From assembly GCA_037044905.1 (NCBI GenBank), contig JBAOKB010000182.1, positions 186,001 to 250,000 of the forward strand: a stretch of DNA of 64,000 bases, read 5' to 3'. This stretch comes from Hortaea werneckii (Eukaryota; Ascomycota; Dothideomycetes; Mycosphaerellales; Teratosphaeriaceae). Positions 10,174 to 20,200 of this stretch are shown in pieces. Below the pieces are notes generated by a model. The model did not search any database. It was not told the DNA's origin and saw only the letters and a program-made list of their open reading frames with translations. The position numbers were made by a program, and so were the translations under genes. Position 1 is the stretch's first letter. The number at the start of each line of letters is the position of its first letter.

Positions 10174-11416
10174 CTATCGCATCGCCTCTCTTAACAAAGG
10201 AGCGACGCGCTTCCGACTTGCCGCGAGGTTCTTCTGCTCCCAACACTGTATCCACGCCACACCATCCTTGCTAGCCAATTGAACAGAGTCGTTCTGGAGT
10301 TTCAACTCTTCCGTGCACTGCTTGCTGAACCTCTCCGCCGCTTCCTTGACCTTGTCACCCTCCAAGGCAATCAAGAGCAGCTGCCTTGCAAACTCGTCCG
10401 ACTCGTCAGTGAAAGCCGTCATGATCGCGAAGAGCTTGACGCCTCTTGACTTTGCGAACTCAACGGACTCGTCAACAACACCCTTCTCCGCCTTCTTCTC
10501 AAGCCAGGCAATAGGCTTCACAACGGACGTCACACCTAGCTCCATACCGCCCTCTGACCACTGCTTGTAATCCTTCCGCAACACATCCAGTACACTAAGA
10601 CTATCAACATCAGACTTGGCCTCGTTGATCTCAGCAAAGAACCGATCGCGATCGTAACCCTTGCCGACTCTTCGGCGAGGCGTTGATCCGAGCCTCCAAG
10701 TACCGTACAGCCTTCTTGTCATGCTCGGTGACTTTGTTGTCATCGGACATGTTAATGGTGTCGATCAGTACAGAGCCTAGCGCCAGTTTCGCGAGCTGCG
10801 CGTCCCAGGTCGTGGTGAAAGCTGCATCGTCCGTCAGGCCGTCGCTGCTTTGGCCTAGTGCAGCGCCGATGGCGGAGGAAGAGGAGGCGACGACGTCCCA
10901 GGCGTCGCGGCAGTGGTTCGCGACTAGACTGCTGCAGCTGCCGGATTTGGTGATGAGACGCGGGTCGGCGGCAGATGGGACCTGGTGCTCGTCGTCGTGG
11001 TGGTCGATGCATCCTGTTACGGAGGCGCGGTAGTGCTGTCCCAGAGCGCCTTGGAGGGTGTTGTGGTCTACCAGTGTCCAGGATGATTTGCTTAAGTTCA
11101 GAGGTATCGATCCGAGGTCATCGAGGGTAATGAGGTCCGAAGGCGAAATGGCAGCGTGCTTGAGTAAAGCAGTGAGTTCCGGCCGTAAAGAGAGATCGGA
11201 TGCTGGGATGTTGGTGATGGGGACATAGAACTTTTGAGCCCTCATAGATTCCAGCGTGCTCGTCTGAATGTAGCCGTATGCAATAGCACTGGTGATGGAG
11301 TCGAGGTCGGCGGATTCATTGCCGATGACGAAAGAGGCCTCGCCATTGGTTTTTAATGTCTGCTGGAGGTTCTGTTTGGCCTTCACCAGGAACGTCCGCA
11401 CTGACATACGGACCAT
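10174..11416 (-). CDS. ppx1: Exopolyphosphatase, DHH family (one frame change)
   Basis: Hydrolyses terminal phosphates from inorganic polyphosphate, cytosolic/mitochondrial in yeast. The N-terminal part has the DHH-family motif GNESADLDSITSAIAYGY, then WTLVDHNTLQGALG and the signature CIDHHDDEH, followed by SCSSLVANH; these bind the Mn/Mg pair. The DHHA2 C-terminal domain starts KGYDRDRFFAEINEAKSDVD and runs to ASRKRVAPLLREAMR. The reading frame shifts by one base at about 10660-10685, between INASPKS and GKGYDRD, with no room for an intron; corrected length is about 413 aa. The start is ATG 11416 (MVRMSVRTFL) or 11407; the frame is open to an ATG at 11590, but those residues look like leader. 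Diverges from sgt1. Confidence 0.87.
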
Positions 11417-11741
11417 ATTTGCTTTAGGACCAAGGCTGCACACGAAGTGGCAAACCTCACGTGCTGGTGGTTTCTTAGTGAATTGAGTCAGCGCCCAGAC
11501 GAGAAGAGAAGGTGCGCGTTTTGAGCCGCAAATCCCACCCCACTTGTCTCCGAACGTGTGGTCCAAGCTTTGTGTTTCCGGAACATTCATGTCTTCCTCA
11601 ATGCTTGCTACCTCACATCATTCACTAGCTAGTCGACTCTCCTCTTACATTACCAGCCCCCGACATCCCTTTGACAAGTCCACGACCTTCCATCATTGTG
11701 AAGCACCATATCGAGAACGTCACGGCCCAGTGATCTAGAAC
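11417..11741. promoter_or_regulatory. Divergent promoter region ppx1 / sgt1 with a CACGTG box
   Basis: 325 bp between divergent starts. A palindromic CACGTG is at 11459-11464, close to the ppx1 start. In yeasts this is the core bound by the bHLH factor Pho4, which controls phosphate and polyphosphate genes; its use here is inference. Confidence 0.35.
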
Positions 11742-12932
11742 ATGGCTACACAGGCCGACTTGGGCAAGAAGGCCTTGGAGAAGCAGAACTATGACGAAGC
11801 GATCAAGCAATACACGAGTGCACTCGAGCAGTCACCAACGTCACCTGATTACCTGATCCAACGCTCAACAGCCTACACGCGGTCACAGAAGCACGGGGAA
11901 GCTCTTGCGGATGCAGAGAAGGCAGTGGTATATGCTCAGAAGCGTGCGAAGAAAGAACTCATTGTTGAGAGTCAAGCGCGGAGAGGTCTGTGTCTGTATC
12001 TGCTAGAGAGGTATGGGGACGCAAAATTTGTGCTGGAAATTGTCAAGAGGTTAAACCCGGAGCACAAGTCCTCAGGAATGTGGCTTGGGAAAGCAGAAAT
12101 GGCCTTGCAACAGCTGGCTGAGAATGACGAGAGGAGGAAGATTAGTGTCACTGAGACTCCCGATATCGCTGCTGGTGCAGAGAAGATGGCTCCAGCTGCC
12201 AGCGGCGGATCCAGCAACAGCACCTCAACACAATCATCAGCTTCTGCTCCAGCCGCGCCACAGCAAACACCAGCTGAGAAAATCCGTCACGACTGGTATC
12301 AGAACAGCGAGAAGGTCTTCTTCACGCTCATGGCGAAGGGTGTACCGCAGGATAAAACCACTGTCGACATAACTGAGCGTGCCCTCAACATCTCCTTTCC
12401 ACTCGTCTTCGGCTCTTCATACGATCTGACGCTGGACCCGCTCTATGCCCCTGTCAAGCCTGACGAATGTATCACTCGCGTCCTGCCAACTAAACTTGAA
12501 GTGATCCTGGTTAAACGGACACCCGGCCAAAAATGGAAGGCCCTCGAAAGCGATGAGCCAGCCACCGAGTCCAAGTCCGCCAACGCAAACGCAGACAGCA
12601 AAACCAACGACGAATCCACGAAGCGTGCCGTCTTCACCTCAGAACAAGCCTCCTCCAAAGGCCCAGCCTACCCGACGTCCTCCAAGCACGGGCCAAAGGA
12701 CTGGGACGCAATCACCACATCCAAAGAAGACGAGGACGACGTCGAAGGCGGCGACGAAGCGAACGCTTTCTTCAAGAAGCTGTTCAAGAACGCGACGCCT
12801 GAAACGCAGCGGGCGATGATGAAGAGTTACACGGAGAGTAACGGGACGGCGCTGAGTACGAATTGGGATGAGGTGAGTAAAGGGAAGGTGGAGACGACGC
12901 CGCCTGATGGGATGGAGGCCAGGAAGTGGTAG
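11742..12932 (+). CDS. sgt1: SGT1 co-chaperone (TPR-CS-SGS)
   Basis: Hsp90 co-chaperone required for SCF ubiquitin ligase and kinetochore (CBF3) assembly. Single-exon gene of 396 aa. Residues 1-110 form three TPR units (MATQADLGKKALEKQNYDEA..., SPTSPDYLIQRSTAYTRSQK). A Ser/Ala linker follows, then the CS domain from about residue 180 (KIRHDWYQNSEKVFFTLMAK, ITERALNISFPLVFGSSYDL, KLEVILVKRTPGQKW). The SGS domain fills the C-terminus with GPKDWDAITTSKE, ANAFFKKLFKNATPETQRAM and SYTESNGTALSTNWDEVSKG. Length and order match the family. The gene is intact. Confidence 0.97.
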   Translation: MATQADLGKKALEKQNYDEAIKQYTSALEQSPTSPDYLIQRSTAYTRSQKHGEALADAEKAVVYAQKRAKKELIVESQARRGLCLYLLERYGDAKFVLEIVKRLNPEHKSSGMWLGKAEMALQQLAENDERRKISVTETPDIAAGAEKMAPAASGGSSNSTSTQSSASAPAAPQQTPAEKIRHDWYQNSEKVFFTLMAKGVPQDKTTVDITERALNISFPLVFGSSYDLTLDPLYAPVKPDECITRVLPTKLEVILVKRTPGQKWKALESDEPATESKSANANADSKTNDESTKRAVFTSEQASSKGPAYPTSSKHGPKDWDAITTSKEDEDDVEGGDEANAFFKKLFKNATPETQRAMMKSYTESNGTALSTNWDEVSKGKVETTPPDGMEARKW

Positions 12933-13675
12933 GGATGAGCTATGAGAAGTACGCGAGGAGCTGGTAGGCGTGTGTACACGATACGGTTGATGTTTTGAGC
13001 GTTGAAAGCAAGGCGTTAATGGTGTTGACGATAGGATGAGGATACTCTTTAGCTCAAGGTCGAATGTGGGTAGCTGATCTGCCCGCTTAGGACACTGCAA
13101 AGCAAAAAAAAAAAAAAAAAAAAAAAATGCATGTGAATCGTACTACCCTGCTGTCTCCGGCGTTCACCATACGACGTGCAGTAGAACGATGCAATGCTGT
13201 GTCTCAGCAAAGACTCAATCACACGAAGTAGATGGACTCTGGATTGACGGCCCTGAAAATGGTGCTGCTAGTCATGACGTCTCAGCTGAGAGGATTATAG
13301 TTGATCTTGCATCCGATTAATTGCTGCGAACGCGTGGATCCACTCCGCGAGAATTTCAATTCCGACCTGCCATGGATACTGTCCGATGACTTGAAAGCAC
13401 GCAGCGCACATTGCCGCAGACTTCCAGTCCTGAACGGGACAAAGAAGGTCAAGTTGAAAACCCACTTCCGAAAGAAACAAAGACGTTGTTGTCGAATACC
13501 AACTTCTAAAAGCGACAAAGGCATTGTAGTCGAGCACCCGCCCTTGAAAGGTTTATAATAAGTCCAAGTCGATCATCCGTTCCGCACACCTTGAACTCTT
13601 AACCCATCTCACCACACCAGCACCTTGCCTCTGCCAAACGCAATCTATCGCCAGCCAAGGCAAAACGCCATCGCA
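12933..13675. other. Intergenic, sgt1 3' side, with a 24-bp poly-A tract
   Basis: 743 bp without a conserved frame. The poly-A run is described separately. Confidence 0.4.
13104..13127 (+). repeat. A(24) homopolymer
   Basis: An uninterrupted run of 24 A, about 170 bp past the sgt1 stop. No target-site duplication or retroelement body is seen beside it, so it is treated as a simple repeat. Confidence 0.9.
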
Positions 13676-14286
13676 ATGAGCTCCAGCCAACACCAAGACC
13701 TGAACAACATGACCAAACCCATGCCCTCACCCACAAAACCCCCCCAACAACCCACCCCTCCCCCCCAAACCTCCCCCCTCCTCACCCTCCCGCCGGAACT
13801 CCGCAACAAAATCTACCTCCTCGCCCTAACATCCTCCACCAAACGTCCCCACCACAACCGGGCGTCTCCAACGCCCCGCACTCCTGAAAACCAACCTCCA
13901 ACTCCGCGCCGAAACGACCCAGATGTGGTCCGCGCAGACCACCTTCCAAATCCCGCTGAACCCCTGCAACCTCTCCAACCTGCACGCCTTCCTCTCGAAC
14001 CTCGGACGTGCGAACCTCGGCGTCCTGGGAGGGACTGGAGTTGCAGTATACCCACTGCGTGGTGCAAGCGGGGGGAGGGTATACGCATCCCTGTACCCGA
14101 CAGCAGGGGGTTCTGGCGCTGTTGATGGTGCTTGCTGAGGCCGGGGTCAGGATGGATGCTGTAGAGGTTTCGACGGCGGGGTGTAAGTGTAGGGATGGGG
14201 GAAGGTGTAGGAGCGAGGCGCGGGCGTGGGTGTGTGGTTTTAGGATGTTGCTGGGAGGTTTCAAGGGTACTTTGGAAGGGGAGTAG
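13676..14286 (+). pseudogene. Small 2EXR/F-box-like domain protein, broken by two frame changes
   Basis: The ATG at 13676 opens a Pro/Thr-rich segment followed by LLTLPPELRNKIYLLAL, the typical opening of fungal 2EXR/F-box-like proteins. The continuation moves to a second frame at about 13830-13850 (RPALLKTNLQLRAETTQMW, FQIPLNPCNLSNLHAFLSN) and to a third at about 14025-14040 (LELQYTHCVVQAGGGYTHPC, VLALLMVLAEAGVRMDAVEV), ending at 14286. Each change is equivalent to one extra base. If corrected, the protein would be about 202 aa. It may be a pseudogene or a good gene with assembly errors; the many similar shifts in nearby conserved genes favour the latter. Confidence 0.55.
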
Positions 14287-14968
14287 GTGTTGTGTTAGGG
14301 GATAGGGGGAATGTTTGACGTACAGTGGCGGCGGCAAGCGGTAGTGCGGTTGGTGTTTCGAGGAGGCCTCTGGTAGGTCTCGAAACGCAGGCGGGGGGAA
14401 GATCGAGGGCGAGTTGTAGAGATGGAAAGGGCGGTTCTAATAGGCTGCTTGTTAGTTAGGGAATTGAGGCGTAGTCTGATCTTATAATCTCCTATGCACT
14501 GCAGTCACATCGTGGGAGACAAAAGGCTGGAGGAGCAGGTAAGGAGGAAATGAAGTGTGCCTCTTTGCCAAATCGATATATTTTGGTGAGACTGCAATCA
14601 TAACCCACAATACTTTCCCTTTCCTTTTCTTTCTCATGTTTTTTCTTTGCTTTGCCCTTCTTCGCTCACTCTTCTCGACTCGCATCAAATATCTCAGGAA
14701 AAGAAACGGTTTTTCCCAGGCAAGGTTGTACCGTCGTCACTATTGAAAATGAGATTGGCAGACATAGCCCGTCATGTAGGTTTCGAAGAGGCCACATCTA
14801 TACAAGTCGCTCAATTTTTCGACAGCGTGTTGAAACGGCAATAACAAGGGCTGACCGCCCCCATCTATATACAATTCCAAAAATAGAAAAGGAAGGGGTT
14901 TAAAAAGAAAAAAAGAAAAACAAGTCCTCGCAAGATTTTTTGGTATCGCAAACCATTCACACACAATC
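14287..14968. other. Convergent intergenic region
   Basis: 682 bp between two 3' ends; AT-rich in its second half, no gene recognised. Confidence 0.4.
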
Positions 14969-16798
14969 TTACACGTACTTGTAAGGGTTCATGATACCGT
15001 TCTGTATACGCGAAAAGGGACATATATTAGCCAAATCCCGCATAAATGGAAAACCTATCTTCTTCTTCACGAAAAGAGATGGAACGAAGGGGACGGAGAA
15101 GGGTGAGGGGAAAAAAAGACAGCAACATACGGATCATAAACCCCCTTCAACTGCTTCATAAGCCTCACCATCGTCTCGCTGCGCGAATACTGGACATAAC
15201 TCTTCTTGGCCAACCCGAACCCATGCTCAGCGGAAATCGACCCCTTCCGCTGAGCAACCCACTCGTAAACCCAGGGCTCCAGGGCCTCTTCGACCGCCTT
15301 ATCGTACCTGCGCGTCGCGACATTCAAATGCAAGTTCGCGTCGCCCATGTGTCCGTACCCGATAACATCGAGCACGGGTTTGGTGTCGTCGTCGGGATCC
15401 ATGAGCCCGTTGTCCTGGAATCGGGTCCGACATTCTTCGACGAGCCGGTACAGTTCGGGCAGCGGGATGGAGAGGTCGTACTTGTAGACGCCGCCGAAGT
15501 GCTGAGACGCTTCCGACACGCCTTCGCGACAGGCCCAGAGGTTCTGGAGCTGGGATTCGTTGTCGGCGACGACGCCGTCCGCGACGATCTCCTCGCCCAT
15601 GACGTGTTCGAGGAAGGTGTTGAGTTTCTCCGAGTCGTGGTCGGTGTTGGACCCGGAGGTTTCGATCAGGCAGTAGAAGGGGTAGGAGCCTTCGAGGGGC
15701 AGGCGGGCGCCCGTGGCGCGGTGGTAGAGGTCTTGGGATTGGCCGTCCATCATTTCGAAGGCGGAGAGGATCTCGGAGAGCTGGGATTTGGCTTCGCGGA
15801 AGGCGGTTTGGACTTTTTCGTAGGATTCTAGGCCGAAGTAGGCGACGTTCACGGCGGGGCTGCGTTGGGGGCAGAGGATGGAGATTTTGGTGATGATGCC
15901 GATGGTGCCTTCGCCGCCGATGAAGAGCTGTTTGAGGTCGTAGCCCGTGTTGTTCTTGCGGAGGGTGCAGAGGTCGTCGACGATGGTGCCGTCGGGCAGG
16001 ACGGCTTCGAGACCGAGGACGTTGCCGTGTAGACTGCCGTAGCGGAGTAATCGGAGACCGCCTGCGTTGGTGGCGACGTTGCCGCCGATCTGGCAGGAGC
16101 CTTTGGCGCCGAGGTCGAGAGGGAAGATGTAGCCTTTCTCCGCCACATGGTCGTCTGCTGCTTGGAGGATGACACCGGCATCGGCTACCAAGATGCCGGA
16201 GACGTCGTCGAAGGAGTGGATGGTGTTCATGCGGCCGAGGTTCAACACGATCTCGTCGAAGACCGGGACACTCCCGCCTACTAGGCCTGTGTTGCCACCC
16301 TGGGGATTGATCGGAAGGAGGTTGTCATTGCAGTATTTCAGGATCTTCGAGACTTGCTCCGTGCTGTCCGGCTTCAAGACTACTTTGCACTGGCCTCGGT
16401 ATTTCTTCATCCAGTCGCTGTTGAATGCCTCCAAGTCTTCGCCGGCATCTTTCGTGACACCGTCTATGATTGCATTGTCGGAACCGAGGACGTCGCGGAA
16501 GAACTTGACGTCTTCGGCAGTGATTTCCTTGAACCGGCTGTCCCGTTGGATGTTTGGGTATGCATCGGCAGTGTATTTGATCTGCTGCGGGGCGTGCGAG
16601 GGCTGTGATTGCGGGTGAATGGTCGACACTTGAAGCGGAAGTGGTGGGCTCGGCGACAGTCTGTTGGTATCTTGCTTGAGATGTGAGGCGGGTGGATACA
16701 GGCGCAGCTGCGGATCGGAGGAAGGTGGGTTGCTGGAAGGTGGAGTTGGCAATACGCAGTCGACGTACTGCCGGAGCTATGCGGTTGATAGGCGGCAT
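14969..16798 (-). CDS. Mitochondrial D-2-hydroxyglutarate dehydrogenase / D-lactate dehydrogenase (Dld2 type), one N-terminal frame change
   Basis: FAD-dependent oxidation of D-2-hydroxyglutarate or D-lactate in mitochondria. The start at 16798 gives an Arg/Ser-rich transit peptide (MPPINRIAPAVRRLRIANST). The frame changes at the CCC at 16613-16615, where one base is extra. After it comes the FAD-binding PCMH domain (INPQGGNTGLVGGSVPVFDE, GSCQIGGNVATNAGG, GEGTIGIITKISILCP). The C-terminal cap has VIGYGHMGDANLHLN and SAEHGFGLAKKSYV, the form seen in D2HGDH. A last intron (about 15130-15002, GTATGT donor) joins to a final exon ending NGIMNPYKYV. With the GTATGT donor the join is one base out of frame; a GTTGCT donor three bases later in the next codon would give DPYNG. 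Diverges from the rad9/crb2 gene. Confidence 0.87.
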
Positions 16799-17204
16799 TT
16801 TAGATGGCGTCAAGCAATGCTATACAGCAGCGAAGGAGGAGAGACAAGTAGGAAATGCAATGGGCGTAGAGAGTTGAAATTGGAGCTTCATGTCCTGTCC
16901 CCCACGTCACTCTGCTGCACACACTGTCCAGGTGCACTTTAGCGGCTGTGAGAGTGAATCAATGCTTCCATTCCGCGCGGCATTCCTTTTCCGGCGGAAA
17001 AGTGCCAGGCATAAACGGGTCTTCCGATCGCGCTGACAGTCACGTGTTTTGGCGTCAAGCGAACCAAGGTGCTTTACGCCAAACCCCGCGTCGTCGGCAT
17101 CCATCTGCACGCTGTACAGCCGGTAAACCTTCAATGGTCGCGCATCACTGAACTGTAGGTGTATACTTGCGTCGCATCAGCCGACTCCATGTTCTGCCCC
17201 GACC
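16799..17204. promoter_or_regulatory. Divergent promoter region, D2HGDH / rad9
   Basis: 406 bp between divergent starts, without a clear TATA box or other recognised site. Confidence 0.35.
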
Positions 17205-20200
17205 ATGGCCTCGCTCGCAACGGAGAGCAGCGTCGGTAGTGTGCCTCTCAATCAGCTAGACGCGGTGAAACGGCAGCTTTTGCAGGTAAGCCACCAAGAA
17301 GTATAACGATAGATCGCATCCCATGTGCCACGCTAATGCCGACATCCCTGCCAGACTCACGGCCGACCCTCCGTCGACGCGCAGTACAGTGCAAACGAGA
17401 CCCGGCTGCAACAGAACGCCGACGACAGCAGCGCCAAAGTCGATGACAGCAATGCGGCCAGTGACGATGCCGCGCGACCGGTAGCAGAGAATGACGAGCA
17501 CAGCGCCGTCATCCCCGAATCGCACGAATCTGCCTATCGCACACCGGCGCACATTTCGCCTGCTACACGTCAAGTTCCGCGTCTGTCTTCAATCAAGTCT
17601 GCGCCGCCTGCTGAGATGGAAGCCATGGTCCACCAGTCGCCTTCCCAGCAGGCCTTCCAAGACATGACCCGCGCCGAGTCCTTTCACGGCTACCCGGGTG
17701 GTGACACGCAGCCGATGGAGAGTCAGGTTTACCGCGACTACACGGAGAGCATGGCCGTCAAGAGCTCGAGGATAGATGGCGCGACTGAGACCCCGAGGAA
17801 GACGATGCTCTTTCTTGGGCCCTGATGGGAAGGTTAGGGAGACGTACAACAGTGCTGCGAGCGGGGACGGCGAAGTTGGCAAGACGCCGCAGACGCTGGG
17901 TGAAGGGGACACTGGGTACATCGATCTAGCACACGCATGGGATGGTCAGCGCTCACAAGGAAGGGAGAGTGCGACAAGTGATTTCGATGAGCTGTTGAGG
18001 AGCCCGCAAGAGACGCAAATACACGTGGGCGAGGATGGCACGTCGCAGCAGAGACGTCTTGCACTACTAAAGACCCCGACGACGGCCGGCCATAAAAGAA
18101 ACAGGAGTGGCGATCTTCTGACTTCCGCACCGACGACTACCACCAACGCGAACAAGACGCCAGGATATTCGCAGCTTTTCCAGTTTGGAAAGACTGCACC
18201 GGCCCTGAATGCAACTCAAATGTTTGAACAAACACAGGCTCCTTCATCACCAGTTCCAGGCGCCAATGGCGAGCCGCGCTCAGATCCGATTACCACTCGC
18301 CCGAGTCCGAATATCAGACATACTCAGTACATTCAATCCTCGCCTATGAATGTGACCACATCTAGTCCTGTCGCCACTTTCGCGGCTGGAAGAGGTCTGC
18401 CCAGCTCGACTGCAGCCGAGCCAAGGGACAACTACACTTCCATGCGCGAAAGCCAAGAAAAGCGTGCCGCACGCCTTCGAAGAGAGCTGCACGCTGAACA
18501 CGGCCTAAACATGCTGCAGGACAGCAGCGACGATGATGGCTGGAGTCAGGAAAGGAGGACCGCACAACGGCGCTTACAGCGAGCACGAAGTGAGCAAGAT
18601 CTCAGCACCTGGTCAAAGATCAGGGCGCCCAGCCGGCCAGGAAGCAGACCGAGTAGCAGTCGGAAAGCGAACGCTATCGTTGATCTTATTACGCCCGCGC
18701 CTGAAAGGTTCAGGAAGCAAGGCGAGAAACAAGATTTGGAGATTAGTGATGCTGAGACGGATGCGGACGAGGTGATGGCAGAAGTAGAAAGGAATGCAGA
18801 TGACGAAAGGCCGACAGCTCATGAAGATGACTATGACGGCGAGGGCATGGAGGAAGGAGAAGATTCTGGAGAAGACGCGGGAGATGATGTGTACGATGAG
18901 CTGGGTCAGACGGTGCTCAGGAGTCAGGCTGACCTTGAAGCGGACGGCGATGATGCAAACGTGGACGAGGACGAAGGTGAAGGGACAGTACACCGCGAAA
19001 GTGACATGGAAGACGGTGATACTACGGAGGTCACTAACCAGGAAGGACGGTCACCGACGAAGGCATTCACCACAAGCAACGGCGAACCCATCGTTTCATC
19101 GACCCAACGATCAGCAATTGCAGATTCACAGCCTCAACAACAACAAAGTCAGCCGCATCAGCCAGAACCTGCACCGCCTAAGAATCTTAGCCAACATCAT
19201 TCATCAATGACTTCCTTCGTACCCGGTTCACAGTACGCCGGCAGGACATCGCAGGATCTCGCCACTCTGAAGCCGAGCAGTCTGCAGCGAACCAGCGCAA
19301 GCCAACCAGAGGTGGGAGAAAAGATGCCTAGCAGTCCGCCACTTCCAAGGGCTGGCATTGCGCATGTCAGCCAACCACAATTGGGAGAGACTACACCGCA
19401 AGACGGCGAAGACGCATCCATGGCCAGGAAGGACATGCTTGCACAGTTCCAAGGAAAACAGCGATCGCTTGCTGAGCAGCACACTACCAGCGAAACGGCA
19501 AACGAGATTCCGGAAAGCGATATAGCGCAACCCATCACTTCTGGCCCCGTCTCGACCCACCACGAAGCCGTCCAGGATCCGCAATCTCAAGAACGTCTTA
19601 TGCCTGGAGCTCCATACAGCACAGCCCGCACACACCAGTCCTCCCAGCCCTCCAGCCAAGCCGGCCAAGCCGCAGCATCCTCGCCTCACCACCCAGACAA
19701 GCAAAACTTCCTCCAACGACTCGCCCCGCAAAGCAGCAGGCGTCCGTCGGTTCGCGGAAATCGCTGCGGAGCCCACTCCCCCGAGCGCAAGTGCCGTCAG
19801 TGCTGAGGGGCAAGACTTCGATGTCATGGGACTGATGGACGGGGTTATGACGGAGGAGGATAGGAAGTTCATCGAGGCGGTGAGTTCGCCGCCGAGACGG
19901 CGTGCGGCGAAGCGGAGGAAACTGGCTGCTGAGTCAGGTAGGGACGTTGATCCTCAGGGGCAAGCGGAGGATGAGCCACGTACAGCTCCGCAAAGTGCGG
20001 AGAGGGAGGGTCAGGCTGAACGTTACGATCGTGAAGAGCTGTATCGTGTCCAACAGAGCGAGCTACGCCATGACGAGGGGCCGCAGCAGTCTCCGAGCAA
20101 GGACTATGAGCCTCCTGTTTCTACATCGGAGGGGCAGCCACTGCCTAGAGGGACGCAGGAAAGTGCTAGAGAGCGTGAAGCTGCTGGTGCGGCTGCGGTA

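Noticed and set aside
13104..13127. Poly-A tail of a retrotransposed element
   Set aside because: No element body, target-site duplication or reverse-transcriptase remnant nearby; a simple homopolymer.
15046..15831. 261-codon plus-strand ORF
   Set aside because: Antisense of the D2HGDH catalytic domain, which is clearly the real gene.
19228..19872. 214-codon minus-strand ORF
   Set aside because: Antisense of crb2; no conserved motif.
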